From contig JAFRQH010000004.1 in NCBI GenBank assembly GCA_017428725.1, forward strand, positions 29,445-93,444: a stretch of DNA of 64,000 nucleotides, given 5' to 3'. The stretch is from Bacteroidales bacterium (GTDB taxonomy: Bacteria; Bacteroidota; Bacteroidia; Bacteroidales; UBA932). The position numbers and the translations under genes are program-made. Below the pieces are notes generated by a model. It worked only from the letters and a program-made list of their open reading frames with translations. It ran no database searches and was not told where the DNA came from. Of the stretch, positions 52,967 through 62,265 are shown one piece after another (position 1 is the first letter of the stretch; each line of letters opens with the position of its first letter).

Positions 52967-55898
52967 ACATCTCGATGCTGAACAGGAGCGAGAAACGGTG
53001 GCGCTCCGCGAGGCCCTGCTTGGAGAAACCCTCGAAGCCGGGGCCTCCGTTGTAGTTGTAGCTGACCCCGATCCGGGTCCGGTAGGGGATCCAGAGGAGG
53101 TTGCCCAGCACGGCTGCGAAATCGGCGCCGGCGCTGTACAGGCTGCCACCGGTCCTGGACGATGCGTAGACCGTCCAGTCCCCGTGCAGGGTGAGTTCGA
53201 AATTGCGCAGGTACGCCACGGGACCCAGCAGGGCGCGGTCCACGGGCAGCAGCGGCATCTTGTAGTCCAGCGAGCCCTTGAACTGGGAGGCGTAGGCGGC
53301 GAGCTGGCGCGTGACCGCGTCGGTGTAGCCGCGCGGTGCGGCGGAGGCGAAGCTCTCGCTGAACAGGGCTTCGCCGCCCCGGCGGCCGTACATCCCGGCA
53401 AAGCGCAGGCCGTGCGTCTCGTGCAGGCCCGGCAGGTAGCCGTAGAGGTAGAAGTAGGCGGAGGGGGCGATCAGGCCGGGCACCCAACGGAAGCTGTAGC
53501 CGGTCTCGGCGCCGAGCCCGAAGCGCGGATAGAGTCGCGAGGGGGGCGTACGCTGCATCACGTAGCCCCGGAGGCTGAACGTGGTGCGGTGCATCGGGGA
53601 GGAGCCGTCGAAGGTGTCGTTGCTCAGCAGGAGCGTGGCGCTGGGGACCAGTCCGCGCAGCCAGCCGCCGGACGAGAAGCTCCAGGGAATGTAGGTGCGC
53701 AGGCGCCCGGACACGGAGGGGAGGGGCGCCGCGCCGCCGCGCGGCCCGTGCTTGAGGGTGACGGTGTGCTTCTCCTCGTTCCGCTCCACCCAGTAGTTCC
53801 AGGCATCGCGGTCGCCCACGTCCAGGCTGGCCTCCAGGACGGGATAGAGGCCGGTGTAGGTGAGTTTCGCGTGGCCGGAGTGGCGCCAGCGGCCGTCGGC
53901 ATAGGCGGCGTGGTAGCCCACCCAGCCGTAGCCGGTGCCCAGGTCGTTCTGCCAGAAGGCCGTCGCGCCCAGGCCGGCGTCCTGGGTGAGCGTCTCCAGC
54001 GAGAGATTGTCCACCGAATCGAAGGCGAAGTAGACCGGCGCCCAGGCGTGGAAGCGCAGCAGGTGCGAGAGTTTGCCGTAGGGCTTTGGATCGCTGACTT
54101 CCACGGGCGCCTGCCGGTCGATGCGCCGGGGCTCTCCCGCCGTCAGTTCTTCGGCGAACGGATAACGCGGCAGTGCGGAGAAGTCGGCGGCCTGCGGGCG
54201 CAACTCGCCCAGGGCCGTCTTGCGGATGAGCCGGCCCTCGGGCTGCAGGACCGCGTAGAAGAGCGTGTCGCGCAGGATTTCGAAGTCCGAGGCGCCGAAG
54301 CGCGAGGTGGTGAGGCGCAGCGGGGCGGTGTCTGCGGCGGGGTCCAGGCTGTACAACTCGTTGACGCCGGTGAGGTCGCAGGTGAAGAGCAGGCGTCCGC
54401 CGTGGCTCCATAACTGTTTGATCTTGACGGGGCGGGGCGCCAGGACGGGACGGAAGTCCCGCACGCGCCAGAGCCCGTAGCCCGCTTCCGTGATGGCGCT
54501 GGCGTAGAGTTCGCCGCCCACCCAGGCGGTCTCCACGACCTGCATCCCGGCGGGTGCGTCGTAGCTCTGCCGGACGGCGCCGTCCGCTGCGTCCAGCACG
54601 GCCACGCGGCTCGTCCCGTCGACCGGGTACTCCGTGACGGCGACCACCGGCGCGTCCGGGGCCGGTGCCGGATGGTAATAACGCGTCCGGTGCGTGAGCC
54701 GGTGCGCGCTCCGTCCGTCCGAGCCGTACAGGACCGACCAGGACCGCAGGGACCAGCGGGGGTCGCGCACCGTCTCGGTCCAGAAGAAGCGGCCGGCGGG
54801 AGCGCTGTAGCGCGGCCGCGAGAGGCTTGAGCCCAGCAACCGCAGCGGCTGCTCCGTCCCGTCGGGGGCGATGCGCACCAGGCGGTCCGGTTGCGTGATC
54901 CCGCCACGGACGGCGTAGAGGTCGTCGCCGACACCCTGCAGGGCGGTGTATTCCAGGAAACGGCGCGGCACGGCGCTGACGGCCTCCGAGGGCAGGAACG
55001 GGCCGCGCGCGGCCTCGTCCGCCGCCCATTGCGCCTGCAGGGCGGCGGACACGCCGGCGAAGGCGTCCCGGAAGCGCAGGCCCGTGGCTTCGCGCACGGT
55101 CTTGTCCCAGTTGAGGAAGGCCACGCCGCCGTGGCCGGCGATCCGCCGGTAGTAGCGCGCCGTCAGGTCGGGCACGCCGTAATGCGCCCGGATGCCACCC
55201 AGGGCCACGTATCCGGCCCGGTAGTAGTCCGGCGTATAGTAGCGCTGCGAGCCGTAGCGCCAGCGCCAGTAGTCCCGGAAGTCCCCGGCGGCGAAGCTGA
55301 CGCGGTAATATTCGAGGAAGTCCGCCGTGCGGCCGCGGCCGGCGGCCGTCAGGGCCGTCTCGGCCACCACGGCGTCGCCTTCGAGGAAGGCCGGGCCGCT
55401 GTAGACGGCTGCCAGCGCGCCCGCACCCAGCTGGCCGGTCAGCACGCCCAGCCAGCGGAAGGGCCGTGCGGCGCCGGCCTGCATCTGCGCCACGTGGCGC
55501 GACTCGTGGACGGTGAGCTGGCTCACCCAGGGCGTGGGCTCCGGTGCGAAGGCGTCCGGGACGGTCTGCAGCTCCAGGCGCCGCGGGGTCCAGGTGACCT
55601 GGCCGTTGGCGAGGGCGGTGTGGGCGTGGAGCACGACCGGCATCCGGTTGCCGTACGCGCTGTTGGGCCGCAGCCCGATGCTCCCGGCCACGGGTCCGGC
55701 GACCTGCTCCAGCGAGACGGCGTAGACGCGGGCCAGCGAGTCCAGCCCGCGCGGGTAGACGATGCGGTAGGTGGGGGTCTCGATGCTGCTCCAGCGCAGC
55801 CCGCCCGGGTCCTCGCCCAGGCTGAAGAACTGGGCGGAGACCGGCGCGGCGCCGCCCAGCAGCGCCAGCAGGACCAAAAGCAGCCGAATACGAGTCAT
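52965..55898 (-). CDS. Predicted metallopeptidase-propeller-outer-membrane-barrel protein
   Basis: 977 residues, signal peptide MTRIRLLLVLLALLGGAAPV(SAQ). Residues ~25-330 resemble a peptidase-MA-type gluzincin: HESRH (H131, E132, H135) with a downstream acidic FLEGDAVVAET (E173/E180) as third ligand. Residues ~340-640 hold TolB-like propeller strands (RLVRIAPDGTEQPLRLL, NELYSLDPAADTAPLRLTT). Residues ~660-977 look like an outer-membrane barrel (YGWVGYHAAYADGRWRHSGH, RIGVSYNYNGGPGFEGFSKQ). Such three-part proteins are widespread but uncharacterised in Bacteroidota. The zinc site looks intact; protease activity is inferred only. Confidence 0.75.
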   Translation of the reverse strand: MTRIRLLLVLLALLGGAAPVSAQFFSLGEDPGGLRWSSIETPTYRIVYPRGLDSLARVYAVSLEQVAGPVAGSIGLRPNSAYGNRMPVVLHAHTALANGQVTWTPRRLELQTVPDAFAPEPTPWVSQLTVHESRHVAQMQAGAARPFRWLGVLTGQLGAGALAAVYSGPAFLEGDAVVAETALTAAGRGRTADFLEYYRVSFAAGDFRDYWRWRYGSQRYYTPDYYRAGYVALGGIRAHYGVPDLTARYYRRIAGHGGVAFLNWDKTVREATGLRFRDAFAGVSAALQAQWAADEAARGPFLPSEAVSAVPRRFLEYTALQGVGDDLYAVRGGITQPDRLVRIAPDGTEQPLRLLGSSLSRPRYSAPAGRFFWTETVRDPRWSLRSWSVLYGSDGRSAHRLTHRTRYYHPAPAPDAPVVAVTEYPVDGTSRVAVLDAADGAVRQSYDAPAGMQVVETAWVGGELYASAITEAGYGLWRVRDFRPVLAPRPVKIKQLWSHGGRLLFTCDLTGVNELYSLDPAADTAPLRLTTSRFGASDFEILRDTLFYAVLQPEGRLIRKTALGELRPQAADFSALPRYPFAEELTAGEPRRIDRQAPVEVSDPKPYGKLSHLLRFHAWAPVYFAFDSVDNLSLETLTQDAGLGATAFWQNDLGTGYGWVGYHAAYADGRWRHSGHAKLTYTGLYPVLEASLDVGDRDAWNYWVERNEEKHTVTLKHGPRGGAAPLPSVSGRLRTYIPWSFSSGGWLRGLVPSATLLLSNDTFDGSSPMHRTTFSLRGYVMQRTPPSRLYPRFGLGAETGYSFRWVPGLIAPSAYFYLYGYLPGLHETHGLRFAGMYGRRGGEALFSESFASAAPRGYTDAVTRQLAAYASQFKGSLDYKMPLLPVDRALLGPVAYLRNFELTLHGDWTVYASSRTGGSLYSAGADFAAVLGNLLWIPYRTRIGVSYNYNGGPGFEGFSKQGLAERHRFSLLFSIEM

Positions 55899-55905
55899 CC
55901 AAGAA

Positions 55906-55913
55906 CAAATCTA
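55906..55913 (-). promoter_or_regulatory. -7 box (TAGATTTG) for the metallopeptidase-barrel gene
   Basis: Reverse-strand TAGATTTG ends 7 bases before ATG 55898. A near match TAACTTTA at 55926-55933 on the forward strand may serve the divergent DUF5106 gene. Confidence 0.6.
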
Positions 55914-55942
55914 ACAATTTTTAGCTAACTTTATGCGTTTGG

Positions 55943-56920
55943 ATGAGAACAAGAAGGCTCATATCGCTTCTGCTGCTGGCGGCCCTTGCGCTGCCGGCCT
56001 GCCGCCAGGGCGGCGCCGGCACGGCGCGGACGCCCGCAGCGCGCCAGCTCCGCGCCTTCCCGCTGCCGGAGATCCCGGCGGTCTACACCGACCCGGAGGA
56101 GCGCACGGAATACCTCCTGGATCACTTCTGGGACCGCTTCTTCGCCGGCGACGGCCCCTGCGACACGGGTGCCGTGCTGGGCGTGGACCACGGCGAAGTG
56201 GAGAAGCAGCTGGCGACCTTCGCCACGCTCCTCGGCCGGATTCCGATGCCGCAGGCGCAGGACAAGATGCGCCGTTTCTTCCACCAGATCGAGCAGAAGC
56301 AGGCCGCAGACACCGCCTCGCACGTCTACCTGCTGATGGATGAGATCGTCTCCCGCTACCTCTACGACCCCAATTCCCCGGTGCGGGACGAAGACTTGTA
56401 TCTTCCCTTCGTCGAGGGGCTTGCGGCCTCGCCCTACACCCGCGATGAGGCCCGGCCCGGCTACGAATACGAGGCCCGTATGTGCGCGCTGACGCCCTAT
56501 GGGTCCGTGGCCCCGGACTTCCGCTTCACGGATCTGCGCGGCCGTGTCCACACCCTCCACGGCGTCCGCGCCCGCACGACCCTGCTCTTCTTCAGCAACC
56601 CGGGCTGCTATGCCTGCCAGGAGATCATCGGGCAGCTGCAGGCCGTCCCGGGCATCGGGCAGATGATCGCCGGGGGCGCCCTGGCCGTCGTCAACGTCTA
56701 CATCGACGAAGAGGTGGACAAGTGGCGGGAGTACGCCCCCGGCTACCCCGCTGACTGGCTGTGCGGCTACAACGCCGACGGCCGTATCCGCGAAGAGCAC
56801 CTCTACAACGTCCGGGCGATTCCCTCGCTCTACCTGCTGGACGAGGGCAAGCATATCCTGATGAAGGACGCGCCCACCGAGCGCGTCATCTCCTACCTGC
56901 AGAATCAACAAAACAGATAA
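55943..56920 (+). CDS. DUF5106/thioredoxin-like lipoprotein
   Basis: 325 residues with lipobox LALPAC (C20). An N-terminal helical DUF5106 domain (~45-170: TEYLLDHFWDRFFAGDGPCD, YLLMDEIVSRYLYDPNSPVR) and C-terminal thioredoxin-like domain (~180-325: GSVAPDFRFTDLRGRVHTLH, FFSNPGCYACQEIIGQL with CxxC replaced by CYAC, AIPSLYLLDEGKHILMKDAP). Likely a periplasmic thiol-disulfide protein. It starts 45 bases from the divergent metallopeptidase-barrel gene and ends 4 bases before galM. Confidence 0.85.
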   Translation: MRTRRLISLLLLAALALPACRQGGAGTARTPAARQLRAFPLPEIPAVYTDPEERTEYLLDHFWDRFFAGDGPCDTGAVLGVDHGEVEKQLATFATLLGRIPMPQAQDKMRRFFHQIEQKQAADTASHVYLLMDEIVSRYLYDPNSPVRDEDLYLPFVEGLAASPYTRDEARPGYEYEARMCALTPYGSVAPDFRFTDLRGRVHTLHGVRARTTLLFFSNPGCYACQEIIGQLQAVPGIGQMIAGGALAVVNVYIDEEVDKWREYAPGYPADWLCGYNADGRIREEHLYNVRAIPSLYLLDEGKHILMKDAPTERVISYLQNQQNR

Positions 56921-56924
56921 AGCT

Positions 56925-57971
56925 ATGGCAATCAACAGAAAAATCTGGGGCAAGACCCAGGATGGCAAGGCCATCTACAAGTACACGGTCACCAATGCGA
57001 GCGGCGCTTCCGTCGTGCTCACCAACATCGGCGCCGGCATCGTCGCCATCAACGTTCCCGACAAGGCCGGCAAGCTGGGCGACGTGGTGCTCGGCTACGG
57101 CAAGGCGGAAAGCTATTTCGCCGACGGCCCCTGCTCCGGCAAGGTCCCCGGCCGCTACGCCAACCGCATCGCCAAGGGTAAGTTCACCCTGGACGGCAAG
57201 GAGTACACCCTCCCCATCAACAACGGCCCCAACCACCTCCACGGCGGTCCCGAGGGCTTCCAGAACCAGGTGTGGGAGTCCCGCAAGCACAAGGGCGGCG
57301 TGGAGTTCAAGTATGTCTCCGCCGACGGCGAAATGGGCTACCCCGGCAAGCTCGTCGTGGTGGCGCGCTATGAGTGGAGCGAGGAGAACGAGCTCCGGCT
57401 CACCTTCAGCGCCAAGACGGACGCCCCGACCATCGTCAACCTCACCAACCACGTCTACTTCAACCTCAACGGCGGCGGTTCCGTGATGCGCCACTTCCTG
57501 CGGCTCAACGCCTCCGAATACCTGCCCACGGACGACACGCTGATCCCGGTCGGGGATCCCGAGCCCGTGGCCGGCACCCCGATGGACTTCCTCAACCCCA
57601 AGACCATCGGCCGCGACAGCAAGAAGGACTTCCCGGCCCTGAACTACGGCAAGGGGTACGACGCCTGCTGGGTGATCGACGGCTACCGCAAGGGCCAGCT
57701 CCAGGAGGCCGCCGAGCTGTGGTCCAACCACAGCGGCCGCTGCGTCAAGGTGTTCACCACGCAGCCGGGCGTGCAGGTCTACACCGGCAACTGGCTGGAG
57801 GGCTGCCCCGTCGGCAAGCGCGGCCGCATCTGGCACGACTACAACGCCGTGGCTCTGGAGTGCCAGCACTTCCCGGACAGCCCCAACCGTCCGGAGTTCC
57901 CGACCACGGTCCTGCGTCCCGGCAAGACCTTCCACGAAGCCATCATCTTCGCATTCGGCGTCAGGAAGTAA
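56925..57971 (+). CDS. galM: Aldose 1-epimerase (galactose mutarotase)
   Basis: 348 residues, no signal peptide. GalM motifs: NRIAKGKFTLDGKEYTLP, NNGPNHLHGGPEGFQNQVW (catalytic His), VNLTNHVYFNLNG, and the catalytic Glu in YNAVALECQHFPDSPNRPEFP. Interconverts alpha and beta galactose or glucose. It sits between the DUF5106 gene and thyA with gaps of only 4 and 3 bases, so it shares their transcript rather than galK's. Confidence 0.95.
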   Translation: MAINRKIWGKTQDGKAIYKYTVTNASGASVVLTNIGAGIVAINVPDKAGKLGDVVLGYGKAESYFADGPCSGKVPGRYANRIAKGKFTLDGKEYTLPINNGPNHLHGGPEGFQNQVWESRKHKGGVEFKYVSADGEMGYPGKLVVVARYEWSEENELRLTFSAKTDAPTIVNLTNHVYFNLNGGGSVMRHFLRLNASEYLPTDDTLIPVGDPEPVAGTPMDFLNPKTIGRDSKKDFPALNYGKGYDACWVIDGYRKGQLQEAAELWSNHSGRCVKVFTTQPGVQVYTGNWLEGCPVGKRGRIWHDYNAVALECQHFPDSPNRPEFPTTVLRPGKTFHEAIIFAFGVRK

Positions 57972-57974
57972 GGA

Positions 57975-58769
57975 ATGAAGCAATACCTCGACCTCCTGCA
58001 GGAGATTATGGACCACGGGGTGGTCAAGCACGACCGCACCGGGGTGGGGACGAAGAGCATCTTCGGACACCAGATGCGTTTCGACCTCGCCGCGGGTTTC
58101 CCGCTGCTGACCACCAAGAAGGTCCACCTCAAATCCATCATCTACGAGCTGCTCTGGTTCATCGCCGGTGACACCAACGTCAAGTACCTCCAGGACCACA
58201 AGGTCTCCATCTGGGACGAGTGGGCCGACGAGAACGGCGAGCTCGGGCCCGTCTACGGCCACCAGTGGCGCAGCTGGCCCGCGCCCGACGGGCGCAGCAT
58301 CGACCAGCTGGCGCAGGTGGTGGACCAGATCCGCCGCAACCCGGATTCCCGCCGCCTGCTCGTCACGGCGTGGAATCCCGGCGAGGTGGACCGGATGGCC
58401 CTGCCGCCCTGCCACTGCCTGTTCCAGTTCTATGTGGCGGAGGGCCGGCTCTCCTGCCAGCTGTACCAACGGAGTGCGGACACCTTCCTCGGCGTCCCCT
58501 TCAACATCGCGTCCTATGCCCTGCTGACGATGATGATCGCCCAGGTCTGCGGCCTGCAGCCCGGCGAGTTCATCCACACCACGGGGGATACGCACATCTA
58601 TCTCAACCACTTCGACCAGGTCCGCGAGCAGCTCTCGCGTACCCCGCGGGCGCTGCCCGTAATGCACCTGAATCCCGAGGTGAAGAGCATCTTTGATTTT
58701 GATTACGGGGACTTCCAGCTGGAGGGCTACGACCCCTGGCCGGCGATCAAGGCCCCGGTTGCCGTGTAA
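57975..58769 (+). CDS. thyA: Thymidylate synthase
   Basis: 264 residues, the common short form. Motifs: [20 protein letters not shown], active-site [14 protein letters not shown] with the nucleophilic Cys, [40 protein letters not shown]. Makes dTMP from dUMP using methylene-tetrahydrofolate. folA follows after 4 bases, the usual thyA-folA pair. Confidence 0.97.
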   Translation: MKQYLDLLQEIMDHGVVKHDRTGVGTKSIFGHQMRFDLAAGFPLLTTKKVHLKSIIYELLWFIAGDTNVKYLQDHKVSIWDEWADENGELGPVYGHQWRSWPAPDGRSIDQLAQVVDQIRRNPDSRRLLVTAWNPGEVDRMALPPCHCLFQFYVAEGRLSCQLYQRSADTFLGVPFNIASYALLTMMIAQVCGLQPGEFIHTTGDTHIYLNHFDQVREQLSRTPRALPVMHLNPEVKSIFDFDYGDFQLEGYDPWPAIKAPVAV

Positions 58770-58773
58770 GCGT

Positions 58774-59265
58774 ATGGAGAAATGTCTGATCGTGGCCATG
58801 GCCGACAACCTGGCCATCGGCGTGAAGGGCGGGCTGCCCTGGCACCTGCCCGCGGATCTGAAGTATTTCAAGAAGCAGACCCAGGGGCTGCCCGTCATCA
58901 TGGGCCGCACCACCTACTTCTCCCTGCCGTTCCATCCTCTCAAGGGCCGCAAGAACATCGTCCTGAACCTCGGATGGGATCCCATCCCGGAGGACGTCGT
59001 GTGCGTGAACTCCTTCGAGGAGGCTTACGCGGCCGCCGAGCCGGCTCCGCGCTGTTTCATCATCGGGGGCGCGTCGGTCTACAAACAGGCCATCGACACG
59101 ATGGACCGGCTGTATATCACACACGTCCATACGATTATTTCCGACGCGGATGCTTATTTTCCGGAAATTAATTCCGATATTTGGACGGTGGAGGCCCGTT
59201 CCGGGGTCCTGACGGATCCCGGGACCGGCTACGACTTCGAGTTCGTGACCTACGTGCGGCGTTAG
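58774..59265 (+). CDS. folA: Dihydrofolate reductase
   Basis: 163 residues from ATG 58774 (MEKCLIVAMADNLAIG). DHFR features: GGLPWHLPADLKYFKKQTQG, VIMGRTTYFSLP, FIIGGASVYKQAI, YITHVHTIISDADAYFPEI. Regenerates tetrahydrofolate after thymidylate synthase. The frame upstream of the ATG runs through thyA and is not part of the protein. The 75 bases downstream, before the first NSS gene, show no clear promoter or terminator. Confidence 0.96.
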   Translation: MEKCLIVAMADNLAIGVKGGLPWHLPADLKYFKKQTQGLPVIMGRTTYFSLPFHPLKGRKNIVLNLGWDPIPEDVVCVNSFEEAYAAAEPAPRCFIIGGASVYKQAIDTMDRLYITHVHTIISDADAYFPEINSDIWTVEARSGVLTDPGTGYDFEFVTYVRR

Positions 59266-59340
59266 GCTGGCCAAAGGGTTTCTCTCGCCGCAAGGGCACA
59301 GGAGGCAGAGCCCTCTTTATTAAGGTTAGTTGGTAGCATT

Positions 59341-60708
59341 ATGGCTCAAAAACGCGAAAAATTCGGCGGCCAGATGGCCGTGATCCTGGCGATGGCGGGT
59401 TCCGCCATCGGGTTGGGCAACATCTGGCGTTTCCCGTATATGGTGGGAGAACACGGCGGCGCCGCATTCGTCATCGTCTATGTCCTGGCCACCCTGCTCA
59501 TTTCGCTGCCGGTCTTCCTCGCGGAGGTGATGATCGGCCGCCGGAGCCACACCAACGCCCGCGACGCCTTCGCGCGCCTGTCGCGCCACCATCCTTTCTG
59601 GAAGGGCGCCGGCTACCTGACCATCCTGATCCCCACGCTCATCGCCTGCTACTACAGCGTCATCGGCGGCTGGTCCGTGGAGTACTTCGTCAAATCCTGC
59701 GGCCTGGCCTTCGTGAACACGACGCCCGAGGCCGCCAGCGGCTTGTTCGGCACCTTCGTCTCCTCCACCTGGACCCCGGTCATCATGCATCTGGTGTTCC
59801 TGGGGGCCACGGTGCTCGTAGTCGCCGGCGGCGTGAAGGCCGGCATCGAGAAATTCAGCAAGATCACCCTTCCGGTGCTCTTCGTGCTGATCCTCCTCAT
59901 CCTGTGCTACTCGGTCAGCCTGCCCGGAGCGGGGGAGGGTGTGCGCTACCTGCTGCATCCCGACTGGAGCGAGCTCACGCCGCGCACCTTCGCCTATGCG
60001 ATGGGGCAGAGTTTCTACTCGCTCTCGCTGGGCATGGGCGCCATCATCACCTACGGGTCCTATGTGAGCAAGAAGGAGAACATCCTGGCCACCAGTACGG
60101 GGACTGCCGTGTCCGACCTGTTGTTCGCCATCCTGGCCGGCTTCGCCATCATGCCGGCGGTGTTCGCCGCCGGGATCGAGCCGGGCGCCGGCCCGGGCCT
60201 GATCTTCCAGAGCATTCCGTATGTGTTCGCCAAGATGGGCGTGACGCTGCCGCTGGTCAGTTCGGTGGTGTCCATCGTGTTCTTCCTGGCCATCATCGTG
60301 GCGGCGATGACTTCCTGCATCTCGCTGGTGGAGGTGGGCGTATCGTTCCTCATGGAACGTGCCGGGATGTCCCGGGGGCGCGCCTGCCTGATCCTGTATG
60401 TGATCTGCGGTGTCTTCGGGGTGCTGTGCTCCCTCTCGTTCGGCCCCCTGTCCGGGGTCAAGATCCTGGGGATGAGCATCTTCGACCTCTTCGACTGGGT
60501 GTGCTCCAACATCCTCCTGCTGCTGATGGCGTTGCTGGTGGTCGTCTTCGTGGGCTTCATCCTGCCGCGGCGCGTGGTGCACGACGAGTTCACCAACCGG
60601 GGGACGCTCCCGTTCAACGACCGCATCTTCCCGCTGGTGTGGTTCCTGCTCCGCTATGTCGCCCCCGTCGCCATCGTCGTCATCTTCCTGACCAACTTCA
60701 TCCTGTAG
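59341..60708 (+). CDS. Sodium-dependent transporter, NSS family (first of a pair)
   Basis: 455 residues, about eleven membrane helices. N-terminal NSS signature GSAIGLGNIWRFPYMVGEHG (TM1 with Na+-binding residues), TM3/4 region, TM6 YAMGQSFYSLSLGMGAIITYG, TM8 area EPGAGPGLIFQSIPYVFAK. LeuT/MhsT-type sodium symporters for amino acids; the substrate cannot be read off. It is followed after 3 bases by a close paralogue. Confidence 0.94.
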   Translation: MAQKREKFGGQMAVILAMAGSAIGLGNIWRFPYMVGEHGGAAFVIVYVLATLLISLPVFLAEVMIGRRSHTNARDAFARLSRHHPFWKGAGYLTILIPTLIACYYSVIGGWSVEYFVKSCGLAFVNTTPEAASGLFGTFVSSTWTPVIMHLVFLGATVLVVAGGVKAGIEKFSKITLPVLFVLILLILCYSVSLPGAGEGVRYLLHPDWSELTPRTFAYAMGQSFYSLSLGMGAIITYGSYVSKKENILATSTGTAVSDLLFAILAGFAIMPAVFAAGIEPGAGPGLIFQSIPYVFAKMGVTLPLVSSVVSIVFFLAIIVAAMTSCISLVEVGVSFLMERAGMSRGRACLILYVICGVFGVLCSLSFGPLSGVKILGMSIFDLFDWVCSNILLLLMALLVVVFVGFILPRRVVHDEFTNRGTLPFNDRIFPLVWFLLRYVAPVAIVVIFLTNFIL

Positions 60709-60711
60709 GCT

Positions 60712-62076
60712 ATGACGGGCAAGCGTGAGCATTTCGGCGGGCGGACCGCCGCCATCCTAGCCTTGGCCGGCTCGGCCATCGGCCTGGGCAACATCTGGCG
60801 TTTCCCCTATATGGTTGGTCAAACGGGGGGCGCAGCGTTCATCATCATCTATCTGTTGGCGTGCCTGTTCCTGTCGGTTCCGATCTTCCTGGCGGAGGCC
60901 ATCATCGGCCACCGCACGCACGCCGGGACCTTCGGGGCGCTGGAGCAGCTCGCTCCCGGCACGAAATGGAAGTGGCTGGGCTTGCTGACGGTCTTCTCCC
61001 CGCTGATCATCCTGTCCTACTACAGCGTGGTGGGCGGCTGGTCCATCGGCTACCTGTTCCAGTCCCTGACGGAGGGATTCCACGCCTCGGACATCGGGAC
61101 GGTGTCGTCCGCCTATGCGAAATTCATCTCTTCGCCGGGCCGGCCGCTGCTCTTCCACACGGTCTTCCTGCTCGGCTGCGCGGTCATCGTGTCCGCGGGC
61201 GTGAAGTCCGGCATCGAGAAGTTCAACAAGATCACGATGCCGCTGCTCTTCGCGCTGATCGTGCTCATTATGACTTATTCCCTGTCGCTGCCCGGTGCGA
61301 AGGAGGGGGTGGCCTACCTGGTCAAGCCGGATTTCAGCAAGATCACCCCGTCGGCCGTTGCGGCGGCGATGGGCCAGAGTTTCTTCTCCCTGTCGCTGGG
61401 CGTGGGGACCATCCTGACCTATGCGTCGTACATTCGCCGGGAGGAGAACATCCTCGCCACGGGGCTCGGGACGGTGGGGTTCGACCTGCTCTTCGCGTTG
61501 ATCGCGGGCTTCGCCATCATGCCGGCGGTGTTTGCGGCCGGCATCGAGCCGGGTGCCGGGCCGGGGCTCATCTTCGAGACGCTACCGTATATCTTTGCGA
61601 AGATGGGGGCTGCGGTGCCGTGGGTCAGCGCCGTGGTGGCGGTCCTCTTCTTCTTCACGATCGTCTTTGCGGCTTTCACTTCGGCCATTTCGATGTACGA
61701 GGTGGGGGTGGCTTATCTGGTGGAGCAGCGGAAGCTCTCGCGCCACAAGGCCACGGTCCTGATCTTCGTCGGGACCTGGATCCTGGGGGCGCTCTGCTCG
61801 CTGTCTTTCGGTCCGCTGGCCCAGACCAAGCTGTTCGGGCTGTCGATCTTCAGTTTCTGCGACATGCTCACGTCCAACTTCCTGATGACCTTCGGCGGGC
61901 TGCTCTTCGTGCTGTTCGTGGGGTGGAAGATGGACAAGGCGGTGGTGCGTGACGAGTTCACCGTCGGCGGCACGTCCCGCTTCAACTGCGCCGTCTTCGA
62001 CGCCTTCTGGTTCCTGCTCCGCTACGTCGCCCCTGTCGCCATCGTCGTCATCTTCTTCACAAACTTCTTCGCCTAG
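60712..62076 (+). CDS. Sodium-dependent transporter, NSS family (second of a pair)
   Basis: 454 residues, clearly similar to the preceding gene over its whole length: GSAIGLGNIWRFPYMVGQTG, AMGQSFFSLSLGVGTILTYA, EPGAGPGLIFETLPYIFAK, and an identical-looking C-terminal YVAPVAIVVIFFTNFF. A tandem duplication that has since diverged, probably to different amino-acid substrates. The stop is directly followed by the repeat island. Confidence 0.94.
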   Translation: MTGKREHFGGRTAAILALAGSAIGLGNIWRFPYMVGQTGGAAFIIIYLLACLFLSVPIFLAEAIIGHRTHAGTFGALEQLAPGTKWKWLGLLTVFSPLIILSYYSVVGGWSIGYLFQSLTEGFHASDIGTVSSAYAKFISSPGRPLLFHTVFLLGCAVIVSAGVKSGIEKFNKITMPLLFALIVLIMTYSLSLPGAKEGVAYLVKPDFSKITPSAVAAAMGQSFFSLSLGVGTILTYASYIRREENILATGLGTVGFDLLFALIAGFAIMPAVFAAGIEPGAGPGLIFETLPYIFAKMGAAVPWVSAVVAVLFFFTIVFAAFTSAISMYEVGVAYLVEQRKLSRHKATVLIFVGTWILGALCSLSFGPLAQTKLFGLSIFSFCDMLTSNFLMTFGGLLFVLFVGWKMDKAVVRDEFTVGGTSRFNCAVFDAFWFLLRYVAPVAIVVIFFTNFFA

Positions 62077-62077
62077 T

Positions 62078-62102
62078 CCTTTCCGGAACGCTGCTCGCAG
62101 GC
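62078..62102 (+). repeat. Left terminal inverted repeat of the island
   Basis: GCTGCTCGCAGGC (62090-62102) is the exact complement of 62677-62689; the outer CCTTTCCG (62078-62085) complements CGGAAAGG at 62699-62706. The interior differs in length (4 versus 9 bases). Confidence 0.75.
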
Positions 62103-62123
62103 TGTGCCGTTCTTGTAGGCTCG

Positions 62124-62143
62124 CAGGCAGACCCCCGGAAAAC
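62124..62143 (+). repeat. Left arm of 20-bp perfect inverted repeat
   Basis: CAGGCAGACCCCCGGAAAAC is fully complementary to 62223-62242, with 79 bases between the arms. The enclosed stretch contains further small palindromes such as GCGCTTCGCGC. Confidence 0.9.
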
Positions 62144-62222
62144 TACGCGCTTCGCGCTATCCCTCCCACCGTCCCTTCGGTCCGGCGGGCCCCTCCCGTT
62201 CACGAGGCCACGGGCGGCCACG

Positions 62223-62242
62223 GTTTTCCGGGGGTCTGCCTG
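62223..62242 (-). repeat. Right arm of 20-bp perfect inverted repeat
   Basis: Exact reverse complement of 62124-62143. As RNA, the pair would form a long, very stable stem. Confidence 0.9.
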
Positions 62243-62265
62243 TCTCGCCATTAAGACAAGACCGG

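Noticed and set aside
52855..55917. 1020-codon reverse frame overlapping the metallopeptidase-barrel gene
   Set aside because: Translation is Arg/Ala/Pro-rich with no signal peptide; the neighbouring frame 52965-55898 has a signal peptide, HESRH and barrel strands.
56886..58913. 675-codon reverse frame across galM and thyA
   Set aside because: It lies opposite two clear enzymes and has no recognisable features.
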